Source: Clostridiaceae bacterium BRH_c20a
GTDB lineage: Bacteria > Bacillota > Peptococcia > Peptococcales > BICA1-8
Length of the DNA: 64,000 nucleotides
Assembly: GCA_000961765.1 (NCBI GenBank)
Contig: LADT01000035.1
Span: 44,445-108,444, forward strand
Direction of reading: 5' to 3'
Positions 26,402 to 36,212 of the stretch are shown one piece after another. Made by a program: the position numbers and the translations under genes. The notes beneath the pieces are model-generated. The model was not told the origin of the DNA. It ran no database searches and saw nothing but the letters and a program-made list of their open reading frames with translations. Each line of letters starts with the position of its first letter. Within the stretch, counting starts at the first letter, position 1.

Positions 26402-26457
26402 ATTAACTATTGCATATAATAAATATAGGCAAATATAATGATCTAATTTAGCTATGC

Positions 26458-27561
26458 TTATTTCTCTTTTGCAAGTCCATTATCCATAATTTTCTGCATC
26501 TTATTTATATACTCTTCTGCATCGTTAATACCATGCTTTTCTTTGGCTTCCTTAATCCAAGTATTTCTATTTTTTTCTAGAAGTTCTTTATCAATGAAAA
26601 ATTGGACATCTTTATCATCCGCTATTTTGACATTAACCCCCGCAGCACGTTGTTCCTTAATGATTCTTTCTAGTTCATTGGCAAATAATTCGCCAAACTT
26701 TCCTTGAGCAATTTCTGTTGCCTTCATAATATTGTCCTGCACATCCTTCGGCAAACTATTCCATTTATCCAGATTAATTGTGTGTAAAAATGGTGTTGCC
26801 CACCACAATTGAGGGCCCACTATAATTTCATTTGCAGCTTCATAAAATTTCATCATATGGAAACCGTCATAATTAGTCAACACACCATCAATTACTCCAG
26901 TTTCGAGGGACATATATACATCCTCCCATGGGACACTAACCGGATTGGCGCCAATATGTTTTAATGATTCTAAATGCCAACGGCTTGAGGCTCTCCACTT
27001 TTTCCCTATAATATCTTCTACTCCGTTAATTTTATAAGTAGCTCCCAAAACAGAGGGGAGACCAACTGTTACAAGTAGTGGTTTTTGATTAATTTTTTCT
27101 AATTCTTTTGTAAGCTGTGGCAGTTCTTCTAGAGCATTCTGGTAAATCAAAGCGATATTTTCCCATTTTTCAGGGGCTTCGGGGAAAAGCTTGAAAATCT
27201 GATAACCGAAAAGCTTTTCAGGGTAGAAATCAGGAAATATTAGGGCCATATCAGTAACCCCAGATGCGGCTCCTTCCAGCACCTCTTGTGAACTCAACAA
27301 AGACCCTCCAAAGTTTGCATTAATCTTTACCTTGTTGCCAGTCTGTTTTTGTATTTCCGGAAGCCATACGTTTTGAACAAACTCCGTTCTCATTCCTCCT
27401 GGGGGATCATGATCTGAGTATGTTAAAGTAATTTCTACCTTTTCTGGTGGGTTCTCTGCTGCTGGTTTCTCCACTGTTCCACAAGCTGAAATAGTCAGCG
27501 AAAGAACAACAACCAGAACCAACATTATTAATCCCCTTGAAAACTTAGATTTTTTTAACAT
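26458..27561 (-). CDS. dctP: DctP-family TRAP substrate-binding lipoprotein
   Basis: 367 residues. The lipobox is LTISAC (Cys near 27). The mature domain starts VEITLTYSDHDPPGGMRTEF and includes the arginine block IIGKKWRASSRWHLESL and SLETGVIDGVLTNYDGF. It captures the substrate outside the membrane for DctQ-DctM. AAGGAG lies 10 bases before the ATG. First gene of the long hydantoin/AOR operon. Confidence 0.93.
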   Translation of the reverse strand: MLKKSKFSRGLIMLVLVVVLSLTISACGTVEKPAAENPPEKVEITLTYSDHDPPGGMRTEFVQNVWLPEIQKQTGNKVKINANFGGSLLSSQEVLEGAASGVTDMALIFPDFYPEKLFGYQIFKLFPEAPEKWENIALIYQNALEELPQLTKELEKINQKPLLVTVGLPSVLGATYKINGVEDIIGKKWRASSRWHLESLKHIGANPVSVPWEDVYMSLETGVIDGVLTNYDGFHMMKFYEAANEIIVGPQLWWATPFLHTINLDKWNSLPKDVQDNIMKATEIAQGKFGELFANELERIIKEQRAAGVNVKIADDKDVQFFIDKELLEKNRNTWIKEAKEKHGINDAEEYINKMQKIMDNGLAKEK

Positions 27562-27884
27562 AATTTCATTACTCCTTCATATTTATATTTTTTGATAAAA
27601 AATCTAATACATGCCATATTAATTCATAGAATCATCCTTTCTTATTTTTTTGTTGCCATATCTGCAATAATGTTTCAGTTTTTGTATATTCTAAATATTC
27701 TACCTACTTCTGAAAATTCCTTCAAGTAATTCGAGAAATTTTGAAAAACAAACAATATCTCAATATGAAAGTACATTATCAATATTAATAATATTTTTTT
27801 ATAAAGATATGTTCATATTCACTGCACATTATAAAGCAAAATTAAAATTTAGTTTTAACCCTTTCTAATAGATAAGACTTAATA
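27562..27884. other. Control region of the hydantoin operon
   Basis: About 320 AT-rich bases without a credible gene, between the dctP start and the terminator of the gene to its right. The operon promoter reading leftward must be here; I could not settle on a -35/-10 pair. No sigma-54 consensus seen. Confidence 0.35.
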
Positions 27885-27888
27885 AAAA

Positions 27889-27918
27889 TAGCGCCCTTTG
27901 CCTAAGCAAAAAGCGCCA
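27889..27918 (-). terminator. Terminator of the alpha-hydroxy acid dehydrogenase gene
   Basis: Read leftward, GGCGCTTTTTGC pairs with GCAAAGGGCGCT across a TTAG loop (about 11 bp including two G-U pairs), followed by ATTTTTATT. The G-U pairs exist only in the leftward transcript, which fixes the direction. Confidence 0.75.
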
Positions 27919-28124
27919 TCGCCTATTTTTTGGTACTCCATCGTACCTGTTTTGTTATCCTACTTTCCATTAAAGTCCCAAGTTTGAATAATATGAAATA
28001 ATTATAAAAAGAATATCAAAAAGTGTCAATTAATATTCTTTGTAAATACAGTATACTTTACATATGGATCCAATTAGAACAATGCTTACTGCCTATGAGC
28101 TTCGCAGCTCCTATGTGGGCAAAT

Positions 28125-29132
28125 TCACTCTTGATAAATTACTTGCCTGCCAATATCTTCTATTTTCTCGCATCCGGTAAGTATCATTGCAGTTCTCAAT
28201 TCATTGGATAGTTTCTCGAGCAATTCCTTGACAGCATCACTGCCTCCTTCGACTGCGGCACGGGTTACCGGCCGTCCTATAAGAACGGCATCAGCTCCCA
28301 ATGCAAGCATTTTTAGAATATCGATACCAGACCTTATCCCACCGTCAACAAATATTGTAAGCTTACCTTTTACTTGACGTGCAATTGCGGGTAAAACCTC
28401 AGCAGTTCCGGGGGTATAATCTAATACTCTTCCTCCGTGGTTAGAAACTACAATCCCTGACGCCCCTGCATTTAATACCTTCAGCGCATCTCCAGTCGTC
28501 ATTATACCCTTAACAATAACAGGCAAGGGGCTTTTAGAAATTATTTCAGAAAGTTCCTTTTCCGTTTTAGGTCCTACATGTTGACCGCTTTTTGTCATAT
28601 TAACCAGTCCTGCTGCATCTATATCAATTCCAACAGCAGTTGCACCGCTCTCTGCAGCAAGCTTAAACCTTTCCAGTATCTCTTCAGAAAAACGGGGCTT
28701 AATCACAGGTATGCCCGTTCCCACAGAAGCAGTTGCATTGAGGCCTGCTTTAAAATGTAACAGGTTAGGCCCATCTCCCGTCATTGCAATACTACCTGCT
28801 TTATTCGCGCCGACAACCACCGCAGAATTGTACTCCTCCTCGGATAAACCCCCCCCAAGGTTTACGTCCATCCCTCCAATAGGGGCAACAAGTATAGGTG
28901 TCTTCAGAGAAAGCTTTAAAAGTTCAACTCCAGTATGAGGAGAGTGTGCTCCATGTACTGCGGACATGTTAATTTTAATCATCTTCAGCGCTTCCACATT
29001 TGCGCGGAAAGACGAACCAGTCCCTATCCCCCCCATGCCAGGCACTTCCCCGGCACATACCCTGCCATCACAATTCCTGCAACATCGGCAAACACCCTTC
29101 ATTTTTGCTTTTAATACTTCCTCAACATTCAT
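28125..29132 (-). CDS. FMN-dependent alpha-hydroxy acid dehydrogenase/oxidase
   Basis: 335 residues from the ATG at 29132, 7 bases after AAGGAGAG; the frame runs further upstream but would overlap the next gene. The TIM-barrel family signatures are PVIVKGIMTTGDA (active-site lysine), GIVVSNHGGRVLDYTPGT (catalytic His-Gly-Gly) and FVDGGIRSGIDILKMLALGADAVLIGRP. It is shorter than lactate oxidases, and its N-terminus carries CRCCRNCDGRVC, a cysteine cluster seen in clostridial homologues. Likely reaction: oxidation of an L-2-hydroxy acid to the 2-oxo acid. It follows an IclR regulator that may control it. Confidence 0.85.
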   Translation of the reverse strand: MNVEEVLKAKMKGVCRCCRNCDGRVCAGEVPGMGGIGTGSSFRANVEALKMIKINMSAVHGAHSPHTGVELLKLSLKTPILVAPIGGMDVNLGGGLSEEEYNSAVVVGANKAGSIAMTGDGPNLLHFKAGLNATASVGTGIPVIKPRFSEEILERFKLAAESGATAVGIDIDAAGLVNMTKSGQHVGPKTEKELSEIISKSPLPVIVKGIMTTGDALKVLNAGASGIVVSNHGGRVLDYTPGTAEVLPAIARQVKGKLTIFVDGGIRSGIDILKMLALGADAVLIGRPVTRAAVEGGSDAVKELLEKLSNELRTAMILTGCEKIEDIGRQVIYQE

Positions 29133-29151
29133 GGCAATCTCTCCTTTCTTA

Positions 29152-29973
29152 TCACTTTCCCTGGCTAGAAATACCTGCAACACTAGAATTCACGGAAATG
29201 TTTGCATTCATTCTGAATCCCATTTTTAAAGAAATCTGATTTGCGGCCTTTTTTGTTTTTTCCACTATTTCATCCAATACCGTATCTAATCTTTCTGGTA
29301 AGCATACTACGCTTAAACCACCTGCGATCTGAGATTCATTATTAAAAATAGGCGCTGCAACTGCCATTATACCTGAGTCAAGCTCACCACACGTTACTGC
29401 ATATCCTTGTTGACGAATTCGCTCAAGATCCTTCCTAAATTCATCTGGGTCAACAATTGTCTTGTCGGTATAACGGTAAAGTCCCTTCTCTTTTATGAAT
29501 CGTTCTATGTCAGTCGGATTCATAAATGCAGCTAAAATCTTGCCAGATGCCCCTGCATGTAGTGAAGCACGCCCACCCACGAGATATGTTATATGGACAG
29601 GTCGGGAAGAATCCCGCTTATCAATACATACAGCCTCACCAGAACTATGAACTGTAAGTATAACACACTCGCCCGTTTCGTTAACAAGCCAAGACATCTC
29701 ATTTTGTGCACATCTGCGCAAATCTTGTCCGTAGCTTACTACAGCTGCAAATTCCAAAAATCTTACCCCTAAACCATATTGTCCAGTAACAATATCTTTT
29801 TCAATAAAATCATGTTTTTCCATAGTCTGTAACATCCTAGATACCGTTGACTTGGAAATTCCAGTTTGTCGACTAAGGTCTGATACACGCCATTTCGGTG
29901 ACTTAATGTCAAAAAAGGTGAGTAGCCATAATGCCCGTTCAAGGGTACTTAGATAACGTGTTGTAGTTTCCAT
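29152..29973 (-). CDS. IclR-family transcriptional regulator
   Basis: 273 residues. The N-terminal winged helix shows LERALWLLTFFDI and DLSRQTGISKSTVSRMLQTMEKHDFIEK; the C-terminal effector domain shows GRASLHAGASGKILAAFM, SGIMAVAAPIFNN and AGGLSVVCLPERL. IclR proteins bind small acids and control catabolic operons. Its gene is immediately upstream of the FMN dehydrogenase, and it may also control the hydantoin operon further left; the latter is inference. Confidence 0.92.
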   Translation of the reverse strand: METTTRYLSTLERALWLLTFFDIKSPKWRVSDLSRQTGISKSTVSRMLQTMEKHDFIEKDIVTGQYGLGVRFLEFAAVVSYGQDLRRCAQNEMSWLVNETGECVILTVHSSGEAVCIDKRDSSRPVHITYLVGGRASLHAGASGKILAAFMNPTDIERFIKEKGLYRYTDKTIVDPDEFRKDLERIRQQGYAVTCGELDSGIMAVAAPIFNNESQIAGGLSVVCLPERLDTVLDEIVEKTKKAANQISLKMGFRMNANISVNSSVAGISSQGK

Positions 29974-30394
29974 TTATAATAACCATCCTTTTGAATTCTG
30001 TTGCCTTATTTTCATCATCATTTCATTTATTAATACTTATTTTCCATATATTTTTAATAAATCCTTCTTAGTCAAAGAACTTTTATAGTACCATTGCTTT
30101 TTTTTCAGTTCATACAAGACCCTCTTATTAGAATTAACCGGTCCAAATTTTTTACAAACAAGCAGAGGCAAAATTCTGATCATCTTTATTTTTTAACGGT
30201 CCGTTCAATTTTTGTTTAAGGTATCTCCCAGTCATTACTCTGCAACGACCTCCTCTATAAACTGGTATCTACCAATATCATCACCAGCACTTTGTCCTTT
30301 AATCTACAATATTTTACAGTATATTGTAAATATTCTCTATTCAATCAGATTATCCTGTTTATACTTAACAATTTTTTTGTCATTTGCTAGTTAA
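29974..30394. other. Divergent spacer between iclR-type gene and galU
   Basis: About 420 AT-rich bases. Two related motifs, AACCGGTCCAA near 30138 and AACGGTCCGTT near 30195, could be operator sites. No gene or named RNA seen. Confidence 0.35.
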
Positions 30395-30424
30395 TTTACA
30401 ATTTAATCCAGATAGTGATATAAT
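30395..30424 (+). promoter_or_regulatory. Sigma-A-type promoter of galU
   Basis: TTTACA (30395-30400), an 18-base spacer and TATAAT (30419-30424), 44 bases before the galU ATG. Confidence 0.6.
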
Positions 30425-30467
30425 ATTAACAAACTGTCTCGCTAGTATAAGGGGAAGGAATGATATT

Positions 30468-31373
30468 ATGAGGATACGTAAAGCAATCGTACCTGCAGCA
30501 GGCCTGGGCACGCGTTTCTTACCAGCTACAAAAGCTCAGCCAAAGGAAATGCTGCCAGTTGTGGACAAGCCTACCATGCAATATATAATTGAAGAAGCTG
30601 TAAATTCAGGAATTGAAGAAATATTGATAATAACTGGAAGGAATAAAAAGTCTATTGAAGATCATTTTGATAAATCTATAGAACTAGAGATAGAATTACA
30701 GAGTAAGGGAAAGTATGATCTATTACAAGAAATAAGGTATATTTCAGATATGGCAAATATTCATTACATTCGCCAAAAAGAGCCTAATGGATTAGGTCAT
30801 GCCATTTATTGCGCTAAAAGTTTTATTGGAAATGAACCTTTTGCTGTTCTTTTAGGCGATGATATTGTCTATGCTGATAAACCATGTCTAAAGCAAATGA
30901 TTGAAGTTTATAATAAGTACAAGACCACTGTATTAGGAGTACAAGAGGTACCTAAAGAGTATGTCTTTAAATATGGAATTGTTGATGGCAAGTATATAGA
31001 AAATAGAGTATATAATGTAAAGGGGTTGGTTGAGAAGCCTCCTGTTCAAGATGCTCCTTCAAATATAGCTATCTTGGGGAGATACATCATTAATCCAGCT
31101 ATATTTGAGATTCTAGAGTATACTCAACCTGGAAAGGGTGGAGAGATTCAGTTGACCGACGCCCTAAATATATTAGCCCAGCGAGAAGAAATGTATGCAT
31201 ACAACTTTGAGGGAAGAAGATACGATGTAGGAGACAAGCAAGGTTTCTTAGAAGCTACCGTAGAATTTGCTTTAAGAAAAGCTGATTTAAGAGAAGGGTT
31301 TCTACAATATTTAACAAGGGTCGTTAAACGCGAAACTAATAGTGATCTATCAAAAGAGGCAGCAGGAATGTAG
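30468..31373 (+). CDS. galU: UTP-glucose-1-phosphate uridylyltransferase
   Basis: 301 residues from the ATG at 30468 behind AAGGAA; an ORF start at 30384 would overlap the promoter. Signatures: AIVPAAGLGTRFLPATKAQPKEMLP (nucleotide loop and activating lysine), EEILIITGRNKKSIEDHFD, LLGDDI and GRYIINPAIFEIL. It makes UDP-glucose in the cytosol, precursor for cell-envelope sugars and polysaccharides. It faces the polymer cluster that ends 27 bases away, so it likely feeds it. Confidence 0.95.
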   Translation: MRIRKAIVPAAGLGTRFLPATKAQPKEMLPVVDKPTMQYIIEEAVNSGIEEILIITGRNKKSIEDHFDKSIELEIELQSKGKYDLLQEIRYISDMANIHYIRQKEPNGLGHAIYCAKSFIGNEPFAVLLGDDIVYADKPCLKQMIEVYNKYKTTVLGVQEVPKEYVFKYGIVDGKYIENRVYNVKGLVEKPPVQDAPSNIAILGRYIINPAIFEILEYTQPGKGGEIQLTDALNILAQREEMYAYNFEGRRYDVGDKQGFLEATVEFALRKADLREGFLQYLTRVVKRETNSDLSKEAAGM

Positions 31374-31400
31374 ATAAACGTCCCCTCGCCCTTTTTTACC

Positions 31401-32654
31401 TTATCTTGTTACCGTAACAATTCCCAGTGGATCTATCTTTTGCATTTGCTCCTGATAAAAGCGGGCTATTTCAGCGCTGGCCAATACAACCCATGCCACG
31501 TCAGCATTGTAGGCAGGATATTCATAATTGGGAATCACTTTATCCATGTAATAATCTAAGTATGTGTATACCTTTTTCTCGTCTCGCATTAAAGCACCGG
31601 CATAGGCGGTCAGTCCCCAGTAAAAATCGGCATCGCCCTTCTCATAGTGAGCCATATCTTCCCAATCGAAGTATTCCCCAAATGTTTGGTAAAGCTTACG
31701 TGCCCGCTCACTATCCGGGTCTAAGACCCCGAAAAGAATGGGAAATAATTGCGCTACGGCATCCGGGTAAAACTCCGACCAACCAGAGAAATCTAAAGCA
31801 ACCCCGGAGTTATTTATCCCTATTTCATATCTCTGCTCCACCTCATTCCAAAGAATGGTGCGAAATGCTTGTTCCTGCCCATCCTTTTTTTCCTGTAAAT
31901 GCGCTATTGTCTGCTTTACATCATTCTTTTCCATAGTTCCTTCATCATAGCGTGGCAGAAAAACCTGTTCAAAAAGGTTAATGGCACAGGATATCCCCTT
32001 ATAGACCTCCGCATTGTCCATGAGATATTTCACCCTGTAATTTGGCTTTGCATAGCTTAGTCCGTCCTTGTCAAAGGTCGCATTCATCGCCCCAATAACA
32101 TCGGTTATATGCCAATAGTGTTCCATTAGATACGCTGCATTTCCGGTCTGTTCATAATACTCCCACAGAGCAATCAAAAATAACGCTGCATAGGAATCCG
32201 TAGAGTCATACTTTTGTTCAGTCTTTTCCCACTGAACAATCCCATTTAACACCTCTGCGCTATAATTATAAATGGTACCAGGGACCCCATATATATCCGA
32301 TGCGACACCGTTTAGATGAGCAAAATGCCAATCAAAATAGTCTGTGACCACATCCTCATATTCTAATTCTGGTGCTTTTTGTAAAAGCGCTATAGCCGTA
32401 ATACTGGAAAAATACGGCACAATGCTCACCGTGCCATTTTCCTTCCCACGAAAAGCTAAGGCCCCATTTGACAATTGAAGATTAGCAAGCCATTTTTGCT
32501 CACTCTGAACCATACTATTGAAGTAATCCAGTCGTGTTTTCAACGCCGTTTTCTTCTTTTTTACATGTCCATAGTAAAAAAAGAAAGTGGCTACAATAAG
32601 GATAATAATCAGTATAAAGATAACATAGGTTTGCAATTTCCGCTTTTTCCCCAT
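31401..32654 (-). CDS. Membrane-anchored alpha-helical protein, possible toroid glycosidase/epimerase
   Basis: 417 residues. One N-terminal membrane helix (VIFILIIILIVATFFFYYG) and a long extracellular part rich in repeated aromatic helices, e.g. EQKWLANLQLSNGALAF, YEDVVTDYFDWHFAHLN, ALFLIALWEYYEQTGNAAYL. That pattern suits an (alpha/alpha)-toroid sugar-acting enzyme, but I see no diagnostic catalytic motif. Last gene of the leftward surface-polymer cluster. Confidence 0.6.
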   Translation of the reverse strand: MGKKRKLQTYVIFILIIILIVATFFFYYGHVKKKKTALKTRLDYFNSMVQSEQKWLANLQLSNGALAFRGKENGTVSIVPYFSSITAIALLQKAPELEYEDVVTDYFDWHFAHLNGVASDIYGVPGTIYNYSAEVLNGIVQWEKTEQKYDSTDSYAALFLIALWEYYEQTGNAAYLMEHYWHITDVIGAMNATFDKDGLSYAKPNYRVKYLMDNAEVYKGISCAINLFEQVFLPRYDEGTMEKNDVKQTIAHLQEKKDGQEQAFRTILWNEVEQRYEIGINNSGVALDFSGWSEFYPDAVAQLFPILFGVLDPDSERARKLYQTFGEYFDWEDMAHYEKGDADFYWGLTAYAGALMRDEKKVYTYLDYYMDKVIPNYEYPAYNADVAWVVLASAEIARFYQEQMQKIDPLGIVTVTR

Positions 32655-32723
32655 TGCTATTTCCTATTGTCCCTTCTTTTAGTTTAGAAATCATTTTGTA
32701 TCTCGACAGTTTATTGGGTGTGT

Positions 32724-34124
32724 CTAATTGATAGCATACTGATATAGCATATCAATATTTTGGTCCAGGAAATGTCCCCTTGCTACAATACACTCTTTTA
32801 GCTGTTGGATTGCCCCCTCATAGCTTTCGGGGTCACGGTGATTGCCTTGTTCATCACGTGACAACATGCTCTCGTAGAACGTATATCCCCATATTTCAAA
32901 ATTCCTGTCTATTGCATCTCCAAGGTATGCCACATTTTCATCCACTAACCTGAGCAGATTTTCTTCGCTCAGTACTCCCTTCCTCAGTTCCCGGTAACGG
33001 GCTACAACAGCGACCGTAAACTTCTTGTCCTGGAACAGACGATTATACCAGTTACTCTCCGCTACATAGAATTTTTCATTGCTTTTTGCCTCCCATGGAT
33101 AATTATTAAACGAATTATTAAAGTCCCAAACAGTTGTTTTTAGTTTCCCGCCTAGATCTTTGTACACAAAAGTGGAAAGATAGCTGGCATCCGTTGTAAG
33201 TGTCAGTTCATTGATAATATAGTAATCTACAAAGGAATCGATATCTATATAGGCCCCATACCCGTAGTCCGGATGGTCAAATTGATCGGAGTAGAGCACA
33301 CGTTCAAATTCGTTGAAATCCCTCTCAATCCATTGACGCTGTGTTTCAGTCAAATGGCGCGGTGTAGGGAAACTGACGCTAAGCTGGTAGCTGGTTTTTC
33401 CGTTTCTTATACCATAACTGTCAATTATATTTTCTTCCTTATTATTGCGGTCACGTTTCAGCACATATGCTGTTTGACCTGATAACAGCCCATATTTAGT
33501 AAGGCTCAGGCGTTCTTCCTCATTTGTCACTGGCTCTATCATTAAGTACAGTCCCTGAAACTCTCCGTCCAGAAAAACTTCACAATAACGGGTATCCGGT
33601 GCCCATGAAAATAATTCTCTTGAAATATTAAAAATAACGTGGTTTCTGACCAAAGACCGGTCCAGAAAAGGTGCGTTAAGTACCCAATCGCTGGCGGCAC
33701 TCATTCCCATAACTGAGTATTTTTTGTTCTTTTCTTCTCCATACCCCTGTCGAAATTCGATACGGTACTGTTTCTTATCAAAAGTGGAGTAGGAGGAGTT
33801 TCCCCTGTATTTTATCACTGCATTAGCTGTAAAGTCGGGCGTTTTTTTTGAAGGATTGCTCTCTGTTGAAGGATTAATTACCAAAATTTCTGCCCAGATC
33901 TCACTTTCCTTTTCTATCCGCTGACCACCGGTATTTATAACCACGATGGGAAGATGGGTATTAAAAACTCTACCGTCCTGCATATATACTTCCTTGGCCG
34001 TTGACTCCATCTGTTTTCCCGACATGGCGTCTTGTTGGTCAACTAAGGTTCTAAGACCATTAATAAAAAAAACTCCAACCAGCAACGCCCCCACTATGAA
34101 AAAATAACTGATTATCCTTCGCAT
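32724..34124 (-). CDS. CotH-kinase-family protein
   Basis: 466 residues. After one N-terminal membrane helix come the CotH blocks: IKYRGNSSYSTFDKKQYRIEF, WVLNAPFLDRSLVRNHVIFNI, FLDGEFQGLYLMIEPV, DSFVDYYIINELT and TTVWDFNNSFNNY, which carry the atypical kinase's lysine, aspartates and asparagine. CotH in Bacillus phosphorylates spore-coat proteins. Here it is in a polymer cluster, so a cell- or spore-surface substrate is likely. GGAGG is near the ATG; DUF4956 lies just upstream. Confidence 0.88.
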   Translation of the reverse strand: MRRIISYFFIVGALLVGVFFINGLRTLVDQQDAMSGKQMESTAKEVYMQDGRVFNTHLPIVVINTGGQRIEKESEIWAEILVINPSTESNPSKKTPDFTANAVIKYRGNSSYSTFDKKQYRIEFRQGYGEEKNKKYSVMGMSAASDWVLNAPFLDRSLVRNHVIFNISRELFSWAPDTRYCEVFLDGEFQGLYLMIEPVTNEEERLSLTKYGLLSGQTAYVLKRDRNNKEENIIDSYGIRNGKTSYQLSVSFPTPRHLTETQRQWIERDFNEFERVLYSDQFDHPDYGYGAYIDIDSFVDYYIINELTLTTDASYLSTFVYKDLGGKLKTTVWDFNNSFNNYPWEAKSNEKFYVAESNWYNRLFQDKKFTVAVVARYRELRKGVLSEENLLRLVDENVAYLGDAIDRNFEIWGYTFYESMLSRDEQGNHRDPESYEGAIQQLKECIVARGHFLDQNIDMLYQYAIN

Positions 34125-34144
34125 TACTCCATGCCTCCATGTAA

Positions 34145-34825
34145 CTATCTGCTGATGTCATCAGTTTGTTCCACCTGATTGACATTCAACACTCCATCTA
34201 TTTTTAGCAGGTTCTCTACAATATCAATTTGGCTAGTTTTCTTTGCCTTTTCCAACACGCGCTGGCTGACTTCATATACAAGTTCGCAGCCTTTCGCACT
34301 GGCGTTTTTCATGCGCTGTCGGGCGTTTTTGGAAAAGTATTTATCAACAACCACTTGAACCATGTTTTGTGCCTCCAAACTGCACTTAATAATCAACAGC
34401 AACTTGCCTTCAGAATGGGTCTGCTTCATCAAAAGCAAAAAGAGGAATACAACCACAGAACTGATTGCCGCAAGCAAATACTGGGAAACACCGCAGGCAA
34501 CACCTACGGCAATACCCCAAAAAATAAATGTGGCGTCACGGGTGTCTTTCACAGGGGCACGGAACCGGATAATAGACAACGCGCCCACCATGCCAAGGGA
34601 TAATGCAATGTTGTTACTGATAACACTCATGATAAGTGTTGTGATGATGGTTATCATACCAAGAGAAATATTGAATTTCTTACTATACGCCGTTCCCGAA
34701 TAGGTCAACTTGTATGTCAGCATGATAAAAAAAGCTATTACCATGGTGACGATGTTGTTCAGCAGAATGATATTAAGATTTAGACCAGATAAATCCATCA
34801 ATCTCGCCAAAATATAATCGCTCAT
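34145..34825 (-). CDS. DUF4956 membrane protein
   Basis: 226 residues with three or four N-terminal helices followed by a cytoplasmic domain of about 90 residues. The stretch MVGALSIIRFRAPVKDTRDATFIFWGIAVGVACG is the family's signature. DUF4956 proteins are commonly encoded beside VTC-domain and CotH genes, as here. Function not established. Confidence 0.85.
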   Translation of the reverse strand: MSDYILARLMDLSGLNLNIILLNNIVTMVIAFFIMLTYKLTYSGTAYSKKFNISLGMITIITTLIMSVISNNIALSLGMVGALSIIRFRAPVKDTRDATFIFWGIAVGVACGVSQYLLAAISSVVVFLFLLLMKQTHSEGKLLLIIKCSLEAQNMVQVVVDKYFSKNARQRMKNASAKGCELVYEVSQRVLEKAKKTSQIDIVENLLKIDGVLNVNQVEQTDDISR

Positions 34826-34848
34826 TTTCCTTCATCCCTTTCTCCAGC

Positions 34849-35529
34849 TTAAAATAAGAACCTGGATTGTACATATTTACTGTTGGATTTTGCCAATGTA
34901 TCCACCGACTCCACTATTTCTTTTAATATTCCGACAAGAAAATGGTCATACTTTACTTCCAAAATCCCGAAATCTGGCGCCGTTATGGGGACCAACCCAG
35001 GGTCCTCGTCAAAAAATGAATCAGTGACATAAGAAGCTGAAATTGCGCTGTCAAAATTCAGACGGGTGTTACTAACCGGGTAGGTATAGGCTAAGCGGTG
35101 ATAGTCAACTACTACTTTGGGATGGTAAACATACGTCATTAAACGCCCGTAGAGTTCAAATGCCAATGGTTCCTGTAAATTCATTAGAGGTTTATAATCC
35201 CCTCTCATTATGCACTGGGCATCCTCTTTTGAAACTCTGATAGAACGCTTGACACCATCAGAACCGGACTTGCATTTATACTCTAGTCGGACATATCCGG
35301 TGTCCGGGGGATAGAAGCGTAATCTGATTTTTCTTTTTTCCATGTTACCATCCAGAGTATCGAATAAATCCCGATCACTGTCCGAATCAAAATAGAGCGA
35401 TCGGACACGGTATCCATCATCACCGGAATGCGGGTCAAGCTGAACAAAGCATTCCAAGCGTTTTCGAAGACGATAAAAATCCAAAATAGAAATTGGGTAC
35501 TTTATCTCTTTTCGAAATACCTTATTCAT
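34849..35529 (-). CDS. VTC-domain protein (polyphosphate-polymerase-like)
   Basis: 226 residues, a single VTC domain. It opens FRKEIKYPISILDFYRLRKRL and contains YRVRSLYFDSDSDRDLFDTLDGN, KRKIRLRFYPP, RLEYKCKSGSDGVKRS, VVDYHRLAY and GILEVKYDHFLVG, covering the basic tunnel residues and metal-binding acidic residues of the family. Eukaryotic VTC4 makes polyphosphate from ATP; bacterial versions in CotH/DUF4956 neighbourhoods are uncharacterised. Soluble, probably docked to DUF4956. Confidence 0.87.
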   Translation of the reverse strand: MNKVFRKEIKYPISILDFYRLRKRLECFVQLDPHSGDDGYRVRSLYFDSDSDRDLFDTLDGNMEKRKIRLRFYPPDTGYVRLEYKCKSGSDGVKRSIRVSKEDAQCIMRGDYKPLMNLQEPLAFELYGRLMTYVYHPKVVVDYHRLAYTYPVSNTRLNFDSAISASYVTDSFFDEDPGLVPITAPDFGILEVKYDHFLVGILKEIVESVDTLAKSNSKYVQSRFLF

Positions 35530-35553
35530 CTTATTGCCTACCTCTCTGTGAAA

Positions 35554-36192
35554 TTAGTTTTTTGCGTAATGTCTACCACCGCTTCTACCAATGGAAGATA
35601 ATATAAGATTCCTATTAATGGAGTATTGTGTAAACATCCCCGCGGCGACTAGTCCTGACGAGGCAATAATTTTGTAGTAGGTCAGTATGTTAAGACCTAT
35701 ATAATTAGGTCCGTTAAACCCAAGTGTAATACCACCCCATATTGTGGTTATAAGTATCACCACAATGGGAGGGAAGGGAAGGGAAATAGCCCCCAATATC
35801 ATGGCTGCAGCAAGACATAACCAGATACTCTCACTAAACAAAGCGGCTATACTGTATCCTATCATGGCGTTAAAGAGAAATACGCTGAACTTATACCATT
35901 GATAAACTAAAAAAGCTGCCATTAGACCGACTACTGCAAAAGTTATCACGATTACGCCCATATGCGTTATAGGCTTTAGCATCACGCTAATAGCGATTGC
36001 CGTTAAAAAGAAAGCCGTAACCCCACTGCATAATCGAACGAGCTTAAATCCAAAGAAGCAGCTTAACAATGCAATGACTAGAATTGCTCCCGCCGATATT
36101 GCGATTTCTATAAATTGAGCAAATATTTCCTTCATACCTACTTCCTGAGCAAATTTATTAATTATTATATAAAAGGCATTTGTTACACTCAT
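35554..36192 (-). CDS. Polytopic membrane protein of unknown function
   Basis: 212 residues with about six or seven hydrophobic helices and little outside them; no charged catalytic motif. Resembles TMEM198/DUF4203-type proteins in layout only. GGGGGG site before the ATG. Member of the polymer cluster by position. Confidence 0.55.
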   Translation of the reverse strand: MSVTNAFYIIINKFAQEVGMKEIFAQFIEIAISAGAILVIALLSCFFGFKLVRLCSGVTAFFLTAIAISVMLKPITHMGVIVITFAVVGLMAAFLVYQWYKFSVFLFNAMIGYSIAALFSESIWLCLAAAMILGAISLPFPPIVVILITTIWGGITLGFNGPNYIGLNILTYYKIIASSGLVAAGMFTQYSINRNLILSSIGRSGGRHYAKN

Positions 36193-36212
36193 TCTTTCCC
36201 CCCTACGAATAA

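Noticed and set aside
28093..28117. Hairpin CTATGAGCT...AGCTCCTATG after the FMN dehydrogenase gene
   Set aside because: Imperfect and without a T-run; the better terminator is further left at 27889-27918.
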